64,000 nt of DNA, taken from NCBI RefSeq assembly GCF_004341085.1, contig NZ_SLXW01000004.1:248001-312000 (forward strand), written 5' to 3'. Below, one piece after another: positions 9,214-21,033 of the stretch. The DNA comes from Sphingomonas sp. PP-CE-1G-424. Lineage in GTDB: Bacteria; Pseudomonadota; Alphaproteobacteria; Sphingomonadales; Sphingomonadaceae. The position numbers were made by a program, and so were the translations under genes. The notes beneath the pieces are model-generated. The model searched no databases. It saw only the letters and a program-made list of their open reading frames with translations, and was not told the DNA's origin. Within the stretch, counting starts at the first letter, position 1; every line of letters begins with the position of its first letter.

Positions 9214-9573
9214 GTGCATCTGCTCGCCGACGAAAACCAGCATCCGGTTGTCGTCGCGCGGTTGCGAAGTGCGGGTCACGCCGTCGAATGGATCCGGGAA
9301 ACATCGCGCGGCGCCAAGGACCCGGAGATACTGGCCCGCAACGATATCGCGGCGCTCATCTTGGTCACGGACGACCGCGACTTCGGCGACCTGATCTTCA
9401 ACCGTGGTTACCCTGCGCCCCGCGCGATACTATATAATCGACTGAACCGCGTGCATCCGGATGCCATCGCCGACCGCCTGATCGCAGTGTTGGCCGGTGG
9501 GGGCTTCGAAGGGCACATCACAACGATAACCAAGGACGGCGAACGCAGTAAGCCGTTCCCCGCTGGAGCATAA
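9214..9573 (+). CDS. DUF5615 PIN-like protein, probable toxin
   Basis: This 119-residue protein starts at a GTG 4 bases after the DUF433 gene. It opens with HLLADENQH, whose Asp-Glu matches the first acidic residues of a reduced PIN (Mut7-C-like) nuclease fold. Then come GAKDPEILARN and LVTDDRDFGDLIF, the second acidic cluster. DUF433/DUF5615 pairs are regarded as VapBC-related toxin-antitoxin modules; RNase activity is inferred. Its stop lies one base before the lpd ATG, so this pair is read on the same transcript as the 2-oxoglutarate dehydrogenase genes unless it has its own promoter. Confidence 0.85.
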   Translation: MHLLADENQHPVVVARLRSAGHAVEWIRETSRGAKDPEILARNDIAALILVTDDRDFGDLIFNRGYPAPRAILYNRLNRVHPDAIADRLIAVLAGGGFEGHITTITKDGERSKPFPAGA

Positions 9574-9574
9574 C

Positions 9575-10969
9575 ATGGCTGACTACGACTATGACGTCCT
9601 CGTGATCGGTGCGGGCCCCGGCGGTTACGTCGCGGCGATCCGTGCCGCGCAGCTCGGCCTGCGCACCGCCTGTGCCGAGTCCCGCGAGACGCTCGGCGGC
9701 ACCTGCCTCAACGTCGGCTGCATCCCGTCGAAGGCGCTGCTGCACGCCTCCGAGATCTACGAGGAGGCCAAGGGCGGCCACATGACGAAGTTCGGCATCG
9801 ACTTTCAGGGCGTCACCCTGAACCTCGACCAGATGCACGCCGAGAAGGCCAAGGCCGTCAAGGAACTCACCGGCGGCGTCGAATTCCTGTTCAAGAAGAA
9901 CAAGGTGACCTGGCTCAAGGGCAAGGCCGCGTTCCAGGACGCACACACGGTTGACGTCGCGGGCCAGAAGGTCACCGCGAAGAACATCGTCATCGCCACC
10001 GGTTCGTCGGTCATGCCGCTCCCCGGCGTCGAAGTCGACCAGACGACCGTCGTCGACAGCACCGGCGCTCTCGCACTGCCGAAGGTCCCCGAGCATATGG
10101 TCGTCATCGGCGGCGGCGTGATCGGTCTCGAACTCGGCAGCGTCTGGCGTCGTCTCGGCGCGAAGGTCACGGTCGTCGAGTTCGTCGACCAGATCCTCCC
10201 CGGCTTCGACGGTGAAGTCCGCCGCGAGACCGCCAAGCTCTTCAAGAAGCAGGGCATGGAGCTCAAGCTCTCGACCAAGGTCACCGGCGTGACCGTCGCC
10301 GACGGCGTCGCGACCGTTACCGTAGAGCCCGCCGCGGGTGGCGTGTCCGAGACGCTGACCGCGGACGCGGTGCTCGTCTCGATCGGGCGCAAGGCCAACG
10401 TCGACGGCCTCAACCTCGAAGCTATCGGCCTCGAACTCAACAAGCGCGGCCAGATCGAAACCGACCACAGCTTCCGCACCAAGGTCGACGGCGTCTGGGC
10501 GATCGGCGACTGCATTCCCGGCCTGATGCTCGCGCACAAGGCCGAGGACGAAGGCGTCGCGGTCGCGGAAAACATTGCCGGCCAGACCGGCATCGTCAAC
10601 GAGGACGTCATCCCGAGCGTCGTCTACACGATGCCCGAGATCGCCGGCGTCGGCCTCACCGAAGAGGCGGCGAAGGAAAAAACCGAGATCAAGGTCGGCA
10701 AGTTCCCGTTCGCCGCGAACAGCCGCGCCAAGACCAACCGCGACACCGACGGCTTCGTGAAGATCATCGCCGACGCCAAGACCGACCGCGTCCTCGGCGT
10801 CTGGATCGTCTCGAGCCTCGCCGGCACGCTGATCGCCGAAGCCGCCATCGCGATGGAATTCGGCGCGACTAGCGAAGACATCGCCTACACGTGTCACGCG
10901 CATCCGACGCACGCCGAGGCCATTAAAGAGGCGGCGATGGCGGTACAGGGCAAGCCGATACACATCTGA
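9575..10969 (+). CDS. lpd: Dihydrolipoyl dehydrogenase (E3)
   Basis: E3 reoxidises the dihydrolipoyl groups of E2 and reduces NAD. The 464-residue flavoprotein has an FAD-binding VIGAGPGGYVAAIRAAQLG (about 10-28), the redox disulfide in GGTCLNVGCIPSK (Cys44 and Cys49), and an NAD-binding VIGGGVIGLELGSVW (about 178-192). The C-terminal HPTHAE motif (His443, Glu448) supplies the catalytic base from the other subunit. ATG at 9575 follows the DUF5615 stop by one base. A strong hairpin at 11117-11152 may end the transcript. Confidence 0.97.
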   Translation: MADYDYDVLVIGAGPGGYVAAIRAAQLGLRTACAESRETLGGTCLNVGCIPSKALLHASEIYEEAKGGHMTKFGIDFQGVTLNLDQMHAEKAKAVKELTGGVEFLFKKNKVTWLKGKAAFQDAHTVDVAGQKVTAKNIVIATGSSVMPLPGVEVDQTTVVDSTGALALPKVPEHMVVIGGGVIGLELGSVWRRLGAKVTVVEFVDQILPGFDGEVRRETAKLFKKQGMELKLSTKVTGVTVADGVATVTVEPAAGGVSETLTADAVLVSIGRKANVDGLNLEAIGLELNKRGQIETDHSFRTKVDGVWAIGDCIPGLMLAHKAEDEGVAVAENIAGQTGIVNEDVIPSVVYTMPEIAGVGLTEEAAKEKTEIKVGKFPFAANSRAKTNRDTDGFVKIIADAKTDRVLGVWIVSSLAGTLIAEAAIAMEFGATSEDIAYTCHAHPTHAEAIKEAAMAVQGKPIHI

Positions 10970-11116
10970 GTACGACCGCGCGAAGGCCGTAGCGCAAGCT
11001 AAGGCCGAGCATCTGGCGGTCGGACCGGCCGGCGCGGCGAAAAGCCGCGTCCGACGACAGGGGCTTTGCCCCTGTCCGGCCAAGCAGGGCTTCGCATCTG
11101 CGAGTGAAGAAAGATC

Positions 11117-11152
11117 GAGAGGGCGTCGGTGGCAATCCACCGGCGCCCTCTC
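11117..11152 (+). terminator. Hairpin terminator-like structure after lpd
   Basis: GAGAGGGCGTCGGTGG and CCACCGGCGCCCTCTC form a 16-bp stem (one G-T pair) with a CAAT loop, followed by TGCGTTTG rather than a clean T-run. It could be a transcription end for the sucA-lpd block. Confidence 0.6.
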
Positions 11153-11273
11153 TGCGTTTGCGGGGAGAGCGGCGAACGGCTTAAATCGAGTGGATAAGGG
11201 CAAAGGGTGGGGATCGGACTGTGGGGAAGCGATACTATTGCATGCCCTTCTGAAAGCCCGTCCGACCACCCCT

Positions 11274-11920
11274 ATCCGTCATCCCGGCGAAGGCCGGGAC
11301 CCACGGTTACTGTGGACCCGGCGGTATCGTGCTGTCATCGCCCGCCCCGCGACCATGGGTCCCGGCGTCCGCCGGGATGACGGGGGGAGGGGTAGCGCGC
11401 TGTAGAATGGCAGCGCGAACCGCAAGAAGCTCACGATCCGCAACTTCTATGGCGGCATCACGCACTCTAAGCCGCAAGCGCCGCATCTTTCTTAAACCCG
11501 TCCAACCACCCCCTATCCGTCATCCTGGCGAACGCTGGGATCCACGGTTAAGGCGGACCCGGCGATACCGCGCCATCATTACCCATTCCGTGACCATGGG
11601 TCTCGGCGTCCGCCGGGATGACGGGGGGAGGGGGTAACGCGCTATAAAATGGCAGCGCGAACCACGGGAAGGTCACGATCCGCAACGTCTATGGCGGCAT
11701 CACGTACTCCAGGCCGCAAGCGCTGCACGCTTCTCAAACCCACCCAACCCGCACCCCATCCGTCATCCCGGCGAACGCCGGGACCCACGGTTGCGGCGGA
11801 CCCCGCGATATCGCACCAGCATGACCCATTCCGCGACCAAGGGTCCCGGCGTCCGCCGGGATAACGCGGGAAGGGGAACGCAATAACCGAGCGCGATCAG
11901 AGTGGCGCGCAACGCGTGGC
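11274..11920. repeat. Tandem array, about 242-bp unit, two full copies and one partial
   Basis: The unit starting ATCCGTCATCC begins at 11274, 11515 and 11758, giving periods of 241 and 243 bp. Each copy holds an inverted pair (GTCATCCCGGCGAAGGCCGG and its opposed CCGGCGTCCGCCGGGATGAC, family E) plus a conserved tail around ATGGCAGCGCGAACC and ATGGCGGCATCACG. The third copy loses the tail after about 11890. The copies differ by scattered substitutions, so the duplication is not very recent. No gene is supported between 11160 and 12048. Confidence 0.85.
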
Positions 11921-12048
11921 GGGGCCGTTCGAGCCGAAGCACCCAAAACCCAACAAAAAGCAAATTTCCGTCCCAACGCACCAACCGGAACCAATCCTTA
12001 GCAAAGCCAACCTATCAGCCCGCGTAACGAACGAACAAGCAGGTCTCC

Positions 12049-13245
12049 GTGGCGCTCGATCTCTCTACTCTCTACGTCGTCGCAGGCCTCGGCATGCTGG
12101 TCGCCGGGTTCATCCACCTCATCCCCCTCGCGACTGGTCGGTTCGGATCATGGGCAGGCTTATGGGGCGCCGGCCACCTGATCGCGGGTTGCGGCGCGCT
12201 GATGGCGGTGCTGAACGATCGGATCGGTCTCCCCTGGGCGCCCAGCATCGGCAATCCCGCGGTGGTGATGGGCTATGCGCTGATCGCCGGCGCGGCGGTG
12301 AAATTCGACCGCCCGGACGCGCGCCTGAGGTCGCTGCTGGCGATCGCCGCGGTCCTGGGCCTGCCCTTGTGGTTCAGCCACGACCCGGCGCATTTCCACA
12401 TTCGCGTCGCCTATCTCAGCGTCATCCGCGCCGGGTTCGACCTCGTCGTGGTCGTCGTCGCCGTCCGTTTCGCGCGGCGTGACTCGCTCCAGACCGGCTG
12501 GATCGTCGCCGCGCTGTTCGCGGTCACCGTACCGATGTTCCTCGGCCGCGCCTGGCTGGCGTACGGCGACCAGATCGGCACGCAGCTGACCGGGCGCCAC
12601 GACGGTCTCGGCGCGTGGCTCGCGGCCGGCCAGATCGCCTTCATCATCTTCCGCGCGTTCTCGCTGCTGATCCTCCAGGCCGAGCGCGGCCAGAACCTGC
12701 TGCTCGATCAGATGGAGCGCGACTGGCTCACCGGCGCGTTCAACCGCGCCGGCCTCGATCGCATCGTGCGGACGTTCGCGGGCTGCCATGCGCCGCGTAC
12801 GCTGACGGTGATGATGCTCGATCTCGATCGCTTCAAGACGCTCAACGACACGTTCGGCCACGCCGCCGGCGACGCCGCGCTCCGCACCTTCGCGGAGATC
12901 GCCCACGAGGCCCTCGGCCGGCAAGGCCATCTGGTCCGTTGGGGCGGCGACGAATTCGTCTGCGTGCTACCCGACGTCCCGACAACGCAGGCCCGCGCGA
13001 TCGGCACCAGCATCGCGACACGGTTCGCGCAGACCATGGCGCCGCGCATGGCGACGCATGGCACGCTCGGGGTCAGCTTCGGCATCGTCGAAGGCGAGCC
13101 CCAGACGCCGATCGTCGACCTCATCGCCGACGCAGACCGCGCGATGTACCGCGCGAAGAGCGACCGCCGCCAACCTGCCGTCTGCATTCCTCCCGTCTAT
13201 ATCCCGGACGTCTACCTCCCCGACGTCTACACCAAGGCCGCCTGA
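12049..13245 (+). CDS. Membrane diguanylate cyclase (GGDEF domain)
   Basis: The 398-residue protein has about six to seven hydrophobic helices in residues 5-210 and a C-terminal GGDEF domain. The metal/GTP site is visible as LDLDRFKTLND (about 257-267) and RWGGDEFVCVLPD (GGDEF at 299-303). An intact GGDEF predicts synthesis of cyclic di-GMP. The RxxD inhibitory site expected just before it is not present (GRQG in its place), so product inhibition through that site is unlikely. The C-terminus is odd: a short repeat IPPVYIPDVYLPDVY. The start is a GTG; no EAL domain is nearby. Confidence 0.88.
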   Translation: MALDLSTLYVVAGLGMLVAGFIHLIPLATGRFGSWAGLWGAGHLIAGCGALMAVLNDRIGLPWAPSIGNPAVVMGYALIAGAAVKFDRPDARLRSLLAIAAVLGLPLWFSHDPAHFHIRVAYLSVIRAGFDLVVVVVAVRFARRDSLQTGWIVAALFAVTVPMFLGRAWLAYGDQIGTQLTGRHDGLGAWLAAGQIAFIIFRAFSLLILQAERGQNLLLDQMERDWLTGAFNRAGLDRIVRTFAGCHAPRTLTVMMLDLDRFKTLNDTFGHAAGDAALRTFAEIAHEALGRQGHLVRWGGDEFVCVLPDVPTTQARAIGTSIATRFAQTMAPRMATHGTLGVSFGIVEGEPQTPIVDLIADADRAMYRAKSDRRQPAVCIPPVYIPDVYLPDVYTKAA

Positions 13246-13295
13246 GCCCCGGGGCAGAACCGCAACGCCACGCGCGGCGTCGCGGTCCCGCACGA

Positions 13296-13901
13296 TCAAG
13301 CGGTCGGCGGGTCCTTCTTCCCGGTCGGCTTGCCGAACCCGACGAACAACCGCTCCAGTCCTACCGTCACCGAGTCCAGCACCTTGGTGAACTCGGGCGG
13401 CAACGCTGTCTTCTCGCTCCGCGGCGGCTCCGGCGTATCCCCGGCGAACGGACCATTGCCCTGCGGCTTGGCCGTCTCTGCCGCCACGTCCGGCTCCACC
13501 TTCGACGCACCAGGCTCAGCCTGTTGCGAGGGTGCGGCAGGCGAGGGCGGGGCAGGGGGCGTCGGCGGGGTCGGCGGCGTCGGCCGCGCATTAGCCTTCG
13601 CGTCGTGCTTCGAGATCGCCGTCGCCGCGGCCATCAGCCCGGCCGCGATCATCTGCCGCCCGACCGGCGTTCCCATCTGCCGTGCGATCGTCGCGGCGAT
13701 CCCGGCGAACGGCGCCCCACCCGCATGCTTGCCGCCCGCCTGCTTTCCACCGTCGTGCTTGTGGTCGGCATGCTTGCCATCGTCATGCTTGTGGCGCTTG
13801 TGCCCGCCGCCGTCCGGCTCACCCTCGTGATGCCCGCCCGCGCGCATTTCGATCTCCACCTCGCGTTCGCGCCGCTTACGCTCGTCCTTCTTCTTGCCCA
13901 T
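13296..13901 (-). CDS. Hypothetical His/Lys-rich, Pro-rich protein
   Basis: I do not recognise this 201-residue product. Its N-terminus is highly charged (MGKKKDERKRREREVEIEMR), then comes a His/Lys/Asp/Gly-rich stretch (KRHKHDDGKHADHKHDGGK), a hydrophobic segment (FAGIAATIARQMGTPVGRQMIAAGLMAAATAI, about 66-96; noted here by position and ends), a Pro-Thr linker, and a C-terminal part with PPEFTKVLDSVTVGLERLFVGF. The His-rich stretch could bind metal ions. A plus-strand frame overlaps it, but the ATG at 13901, the ordered domain layout and typical third-position G/C use favour the minus strand. Function unknown. Confidence 0.6.
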   Translation of the reverse strand: MGKKKDERKRREREVEIEMRAGGHHEGEPDGGGHKRHKHDDGKHADHKHDGGKQAGGKHAGGAPFAGIAATIARQMGTPVGRQMIAAGLMAAATAISKHDAKANARPTPPTPPTPPAPPSPAAPSQQAEPGASKVEPDVAAETAKPQGNGPFAGDTPEPPRSEKTALPPEFTKVLDSVTVGLERLFVGFGKPTGKKDPPTA

Positions 13902-14003
13902 GTCGTCCTCTGTGCCGTTCGCAATGTGTACGACAAAGATAATACACCGATTTAGGATCGCAAGCCCGATGGCGCCCGTCCTCCGGTCGCCACCGGAGCG
14001 CGC

Positions 14004-14825
14004 TTACTTGCCGGACCAGGTCCCCGGCAGTCGCCACATCACCTTGCGCGAAGTATGGCTGATCATCGGCTTGCCGTCTAAGCCGAGCGCCGGGCTGTAG
14101 CGCCCCCGTGCGACGATCGCGTGGCACGCCGCCTTGTCGAGCTCGACCTCGCCGCTCGACACCACGGTTCGGCAATCGGCGACATGGCCATCCAGACCAA
14201 TCGTCCACAGGATCGTCGTCGTGCCCTGCGCGCCCTTGCTGACGATCGACATTGGGTAGTCGCTGGTCGAGATCCAGTCTCCCGGAGAGCGTTTAGGCTC
14301 GGCGGCTTGCGCGATCCGCGATCGCTCGGTCGGATCGAGCCCCCACAGCTTGACCGTCGAATCGTTGCATTTGGCCAACGCCTCGAACGCCGCCTTCGCA
14401 TTGGGCAGGGTAAAGCTCCATCCGCGCATCTTCTCGGGCGCGACCCGCAGCACCGCGTCGGGAGGAAGAGCCTCGAACAGCGCGGCGTCGACGGGCATCT
14501 GCGTCATCCGCTTCCCCGACGCCTGCGTCGGAAAGCTTTCGTAACGCCCCTCGTGCGTTTCGCCGCCAGCGACGCTGACCTTTGCCTGGCCCATTCGCAT
14601 CGCCGCGCTACTGTCGTTGGTATAGACCATCAGGTCGAGCGACGACCCGAGCGGCACTTGGCGCAGCGCAAGGACCGTCTCCGCCTTGCCGGTACCATAG
14701 GTGCGGCCGAGCATGCAGGCGGTCGCGCCATAGTCGACGTTCCACTTGCCCACCGGCGTCAACGGCGCGGTCGCGGCGGGCTCGGCCAGCGCTGCGGCGG
14801 TGGCCAGCGCCATCATCAGCGGCAT
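14004..14825 (-). CDS. Exported protein with TonB-C-like C-terminal domain
   Basis: The 273-residue protein begins with a hydrophobic, Ala-rich stretch (MMALATAAALAEPAATA) that looks like a signal peptide. The middle is a beta-rich region of unknown family with one Cys pair (ACMLG, KCNDS). The last about 80 residues (TTTILWTIGLDGHVADCRTV, then CHAIVARGRYSPALGLDGKP) resemble the TonB C-terminal fold as found in many Sphingomonad periplasmic proteins without a TonB membrane anchor. A role in energy transduction is doubtful because no transmembrane anchor or Pro-rich spacer is seen. It is divergent from uvrA. Confidence 0.72.
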   Translation of the reverse strand: MPLMMALATAAALAEPAATAPLTPVGKWNVDYGATACMLGRTYGTGKAETVLALRQVPLGSSLDLMVYTNDSSAAMRMGQAKVSVAGGETHEGRYESFPTQASGKRMTQMPVDAALFEALPPDAVLRVAPEKMRGWSFTLPNAKAAFEALAKCNDSTVKLWGLDPTERSRIAQAAEPKRSPGDWISTSDYPMSIVSKGAQGTTTILWTIGLDGHVADCRTVVSSGEVELDKAACHAIVARGRYSPALGLDGKPMISHTSRKVMWRLPGTWSGK

Positions 14826-15028
14826 CGAAAATCAGTCCTCATCGCATTATCCCCTGCACGCCGTACCTCCCGCCGGTTGTCATCAATACCCACGGGCTTG
14901 CAAGCCGGATGTGCGCTCGCATGACGACCGTCACGCAATCGATCGTCGCGGATGAACTGGCACCCGGCCTCATGCATTCCTATCTCTCCCACTAGTCTCC
15001 CGATCAGAACAGAAGTAGAACCAGCCTC

Positions 15029-17919
<2,891 letters not shown>

Positions 17920-17923
<4 letters not shown>

Positions 17924-19542
17924 GACTCGATCCTCTTCGGGTCGGCATAAACATTTAGCGCTTTGAAAAGCATCGGATGGATCGCGAATTTGGATTCGTG
18001 ATCTACCCGGTTAATGTCTAGAGTTGGTTCGTTTTTATAACTCCATTCGAACCGACTATTTTTTGCTATCTTAACGCCAATTGCGCCTATCACATACATT
18101 GTTTGCAGGAATCCGTCCCGAACCCATGAAGATGTTGCATGCCCACCTGCGAGAGCATTGCACTCACGCGAAAAGGCAAGTGTTTCCGTGTCTTCACCGT
18201 AACTCAAAAGACCTATGCAAAAGTCATCGATTATTGAATTGTTAAGATCAGTGACCATAAATCTTGCATCGAGATTTTTGAGAAAGCCGATTGCGGGCTC
18301 TAGGGCACCGTAGACTTCTCGCCATTCGTCAGCCAGATACGTAAGCCTCTTTGAAGAATAGGTCGTTTCTGCATCACGGATAACTCGAGAAGTTATCTGT
18401 GTTTGACCGGGCGCTTGTTCCAAGCACTGGTTCACAAAAGCTATAAGATCGCGTGGACGATCTAATGTTCGTTCTAAAATGTACGACAGTGCATCATCAT
18501 CGCCAACTTTTCGTGAAAAAACATCATATATCTCAATTTCTTTGCCCGTGTACTGATCTTTAAAGCTAAAATTTAGTCTCTTGGTGAGTAGCGATAAAAG
18601 GTCATCACGTGACCATCTCAGCCGCAAAAAGAGGTCCTCATATTTTTCAATCTGAAAGCCTGATGATGCTGTGTACTTGAGAACGGTCTGAAGTAGATCT
18701 GCCCGAAGACTAATTATAATTTTTACGTTACGAAGTCGCCTAAATTTCTTAATTGTTTCAATTAGCGCCCTAATAAGTTTGAACCTAATTTGATCATGAG
18801 ACCAGTCCTTATCGAGGTCATCTATAACTATATAATACCTTTGCTGGTCATCGGCAAATATATCTGTAGCTAGCAACTCGATTACGTCGTTCAGTCTCTG
18901 TATCTGGACTTGGTCAACGACCTTTTGAGCTTTGTGAATGACTTCGGTAGTTACGGAAATTCGTTCGGCAGTCTCTGCCGCACTCTTTCCTTTTATGCTT
19001 GCTAGATAGGCCTTTACGTCGATGCCAGACTCGTCCTGTAGCTTTTTCTCGATTCCTTGAACGACTTCTCGGACTCGCGTTTCGGTGTCAGACCAAAATG
19101 AATCACCGAACTCGAAAAGATATTCGAGTGCTTGTTTCTTCTTTGGGTTGGACTTGAACCTTTCCAAGAGTCCATCGATCCAGCTCTTGCTTGTCTTCTC
19201 GTCATAAAACTGCTTTTTGGCTTTTATAACCTCAACTACTAAGACATGCCGCCACAGTAATTGGTAAAAAACGTCCAACTTAATGTTTAGATTTTCAAAG
19301 AATGGAATAATATCAGAATTGCTGATGAAATTTAAAGAAAGTGCCTCGGGATCTATTTTAATAACATTTTGCTGGGAGTTCTCGATTTCCCAAATAAGTG
19401 CGCTCTTACCGCTGCCTGTCCTGCCAAGGATAATGCATCGTGGATCATCCATCGATTTTGCAGCATTCGCATTGGCTGTAGATACGAAACAATTTTCCAA
19501 ATAGATCATGTCGTCTTCTGCTGAGACGTTTCCGACCTTCAT
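17920..19542 (-). CDS. P-loop ATPase, KAP/Sll1717-like, candidate defence gene
   Basis: The 540-residue product has Walker [12 protein letters not shown] (40-50), Walker B YIVIDDLD (237-244) with the acidic DDLD of KAP and STAND-like NTPases, and a sensor-like [10 protein letters not shown] (275-284). The rest is helical; no membrane helices are evident. I think it belongs to the Sll1717 family of P-loop ATPases, whose function is not established to my knowledge. Base composition is clearly more AT-rich than its neighbours, with TTT, ATA and AAA codons, which suggests transfer. I chose ATG at 19542, because the longer frame to 19878 runs antisense-like through the BrnA gene. It abuts BrnT/BrnA on the same strand. 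Confidence 0.85.
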
Positions 19543-19640
19543 TCCGGGTCTGAGAACAACAGGCAAAAAGGCCTCCCTAATCAGGTAACATTTGTACGGG
19601 AAAGTGCGGCGGCGCGATGTTCCCGTCAAGTCAGCAGTCT

Positions 19641-19940
19641 CTAAAGCCCCGCCGCCGTCCGCAACGCAGCATTGATCCGCCCCTGCCACCCCGGCCCGCC
19701 CTCGCGAAACTTCGCCAGTACATCCGGATCGAGCCGCAAGGTCACCTGCTGCTTGGCGCGGTCGCGCAGCGGCGGGCGGCCCTTCACGACGCCGTTCGGC
19801 CCCAGATAGCCCGTCGCCGGCCGCATCACCTTCCCGCCGATCGCCAACTCGGCATGTTCGAACATCTCGTCCGTCCACTCCGGCGCGTCGTCGTTCGGAT
19901 CAAGCGAGGTAGCGTTTAAATCGCGTGCGTTCTCGGGCAT
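19641..19940 (-). CDS. brnA: BrnA-family antitoxin
   Basis: The 99-residue product carries KQQVTLRLDPDVLAKFREGG near its C-terminus, the ribbon-helix-helix DNA-binding pattern of BrnA (COG3514), followed by GWQGRINAALR. The N-terminal half (DDAPEWTDEMFEHAELAIGG) is the usual toxin-binding extension. BrnA neutralises BrnT and autoregulates the pair in Brucella; that role is taken from the family. Its start overlaps the end of the upstream toxin gene by about 40 bases, which implies coupled translation. It lies about 100 bases upstream of the AT-rich ATPase gene, same strand. Confidence 0.9.
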   Translation of the reverse strand: MPENARDLNATSLDPNDDAPEWTDEMFEHAELAIGGKVMRPATGYLGPNGVVKGRPPLRDRAKQQVTLRLDPDVLAKFREGGPGWQGRINAALRTAAGL

Positions 19941-20172
19941 TGGCCTTCCTCATCGATATGACGCGCCGGCCGTCTTCGGCGTCGACCCATATTACCACGA
20001 CCATGCGATCTTCGAGCATGCCGATCGTCGAATATCGCCGCTCGGGATACGCGACGCGGTCATCCTCGAACTCGAACACCGTCCCCGCAAACACCTTGCC
20101 CGCATCGGCGAAATCGAGCCCTCGCTCCGCCAGCGTCCAAGCGCGCTTTACCGGGTCGAAGCTGATCTCCAC
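19900..20172 (-). CDS. brnT: BrnT-family toxin
   Basis: The 90-residue product has the BrnT pattern: FDPVKRAWTLAERGLDFADA at the N-terminus, FEDDRVAYPERRYSTIGML in the middle, and a C-terminal VISMRKANARERTRF. BrnT is a small RelE-fold ribonuclease that slows translation. The conserved Arg and Glu positions (YPERR, SMRKANARE) are present, so it looks intact. Toxin first and antitoxin second is the known brnTA order. The upstream 90 bases are AT-richer and probably contain the promoter that BrnA would bind. Confidence 0.92.
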   Translation of the reverse strand: MEISFDPVKRAWTLAERGLDFADAGKVFAGTVFEFEDDRVAYPERRYSTIGMLEDRMVVVIWVDAEDGRRVISMRKANARERTRFKRYLA

Positions 20173-20342
20173 ATCCGACCCGTTATGTAACTACAACAAT
20201 GCCACCGTCAATCAGAGCATAGCGTGTCATCACACTCAGCAAGGGTAATCGTATCGGTAACGGATGCATCTCGGTCGCCAGCGGAAAGCGGAACCCCTGC
20301 CACCGACCGTCCGTTTCCGAGGCTGCATCAAAGGACATTCCC

Positions 20343-20672
20343 ATGACCAAGCCTCACCCGCACAAGCCCGCCCCCAGCTCCAAGCCAAACGCCAAGACGT
20401 TCGGCATCAACGCGCTGTCGATCGGGGCCGCGGCGATCGGTCTTGGGGGTGCGTTGCTGGCGGTGTTCCTGCGCTCGAAGGCCAACCCCGCCGAGCATGC
20501 CGCGCCCGATCTCGCGCTCGACAAGCCCCGCCCGGGTGCGACCGATCGCGCGCCGGACGCCTTCCGCCCCGATCCCACCGCGGTCCCCACCAAGGCCGAG
20601 CGCGAGTCGCTCCGCCCCGCCACCGGCCCGGCCCCGTCGTTCGCCGCGGATCGCGGTTCGACGCTCGGCTGA
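20343..20672 (+). CDS. Small single-pass membrane protein, hypothetical
   Basis: The 109-residue product has a basic, Pro-rich N-terminus (KPHPHKPAPSSKPNAK), one hydrophobic helix (INALSIGAAAIGLGGALLAVFL, about 22-43) and a polar C-terminal tail rich in Pro and Ala. I know no function. The layout suggests an inner-membrane anchor with the N-terminus inside. It stands alone, divergent from brnT, and is followed directly by a cluster of inverted-repeat elements. Confidence 0.6.
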   Translation: MTKPHPHKPAPSSKPNAKTFGINALSIGAAAIGLGGALLAVFLRSKANPAEHAAPDLALDKPRPGATDRAPDAFRPDPTAVPTKAERESLRPATGPAPSFAADRGSTLG

Positions 20673-20683
20673 CGCGCCTTCCT

Positions 20684-20808
20684 GATCCTCCCCCGCAAGG
20701 GGGAGGTGGCTGGCGCTTGCTAGGCGGAGGGGGAGGGGGCGACGACCTTCGTTCCGTGTCCTCCCCATCCGTCACCTGCGGTGCCACCTCCCCCTGGCGG
20801 GGGAGGAT
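20684..20808. repeat. Inverted-repeat element, family C (copy 1)
   Basis: Left end TCCTCCCCCGCAAGGGGGAG, right end CTCCCCCTGGCGGGGGAGGA, with GGTGGCTGGCGCTTGC and TCACCTGCGGTGCCACC further in. A second full copy is at 59126-59247 and a worn one at about 36635-36745. Confidence 0.85.
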
Positions 20809-20857
20809 AAGAAAGGCCCGGCCGTCGAAGCTGATCCCGACGCCGTCACCCTCGCTT

Positions 20858-20953
20858 CGTCACCCCGGACTGGTTCCGGGGTCCACGGTCCCCCGAACGC
20901 GATAGCGGCGGCCGTGCGGAACGGTGGATACCGGAACAAGTCCGGTATGACGC
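20858..20953. repeat. Inverted-repeat element, family E-like (diverged)
   Basis: GTCACCCCGGACTGGTTCCGG and the opposed CCGGAACAAGTCCGGTATGACG frame about 55 bp. Arms fit a hairpin each but differ from each other more than in other copies. Confidence 0.65.
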
Positions 20954-21033
20954 GGGGAGGGGGGGCGCCACGCCAGTCGGTCACGCCCCTCCGCCACGCC
21001 CACGTTGCCGACGCCAGCCGCCATCCCCCTTCC

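Noticed and set aside
9518..11269. A 583-residue minus-strand frame opposite lpd
   Set aside because: Shadow of lpd and of the repeat-bearing gap after it; no motif and no plausible start signal.
11274..11920. CRISPR array
   Set aside because: Repeats have a period of about 242 bp with diverged copies and internal hairpins; there are no short identical repeats with unique spacers and no cas genes.
13330..13830. A 166-residue plus-strand frame overlapping the His/Lys-rich gene
   Set aside because: Its product is Ala/Gly/Ser/Cys-rich with no ordered features, while the opposite strand gives a protein with clear segment layout and a sensible start.
19543..19878. N-terminal extension of the P-loop ATPase up to 19878
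   Set aside because: The first about 112 residues overlap the BrnA gene in another frame, have GC-rich codons unlike the rest of the ATPase and no family-like content.
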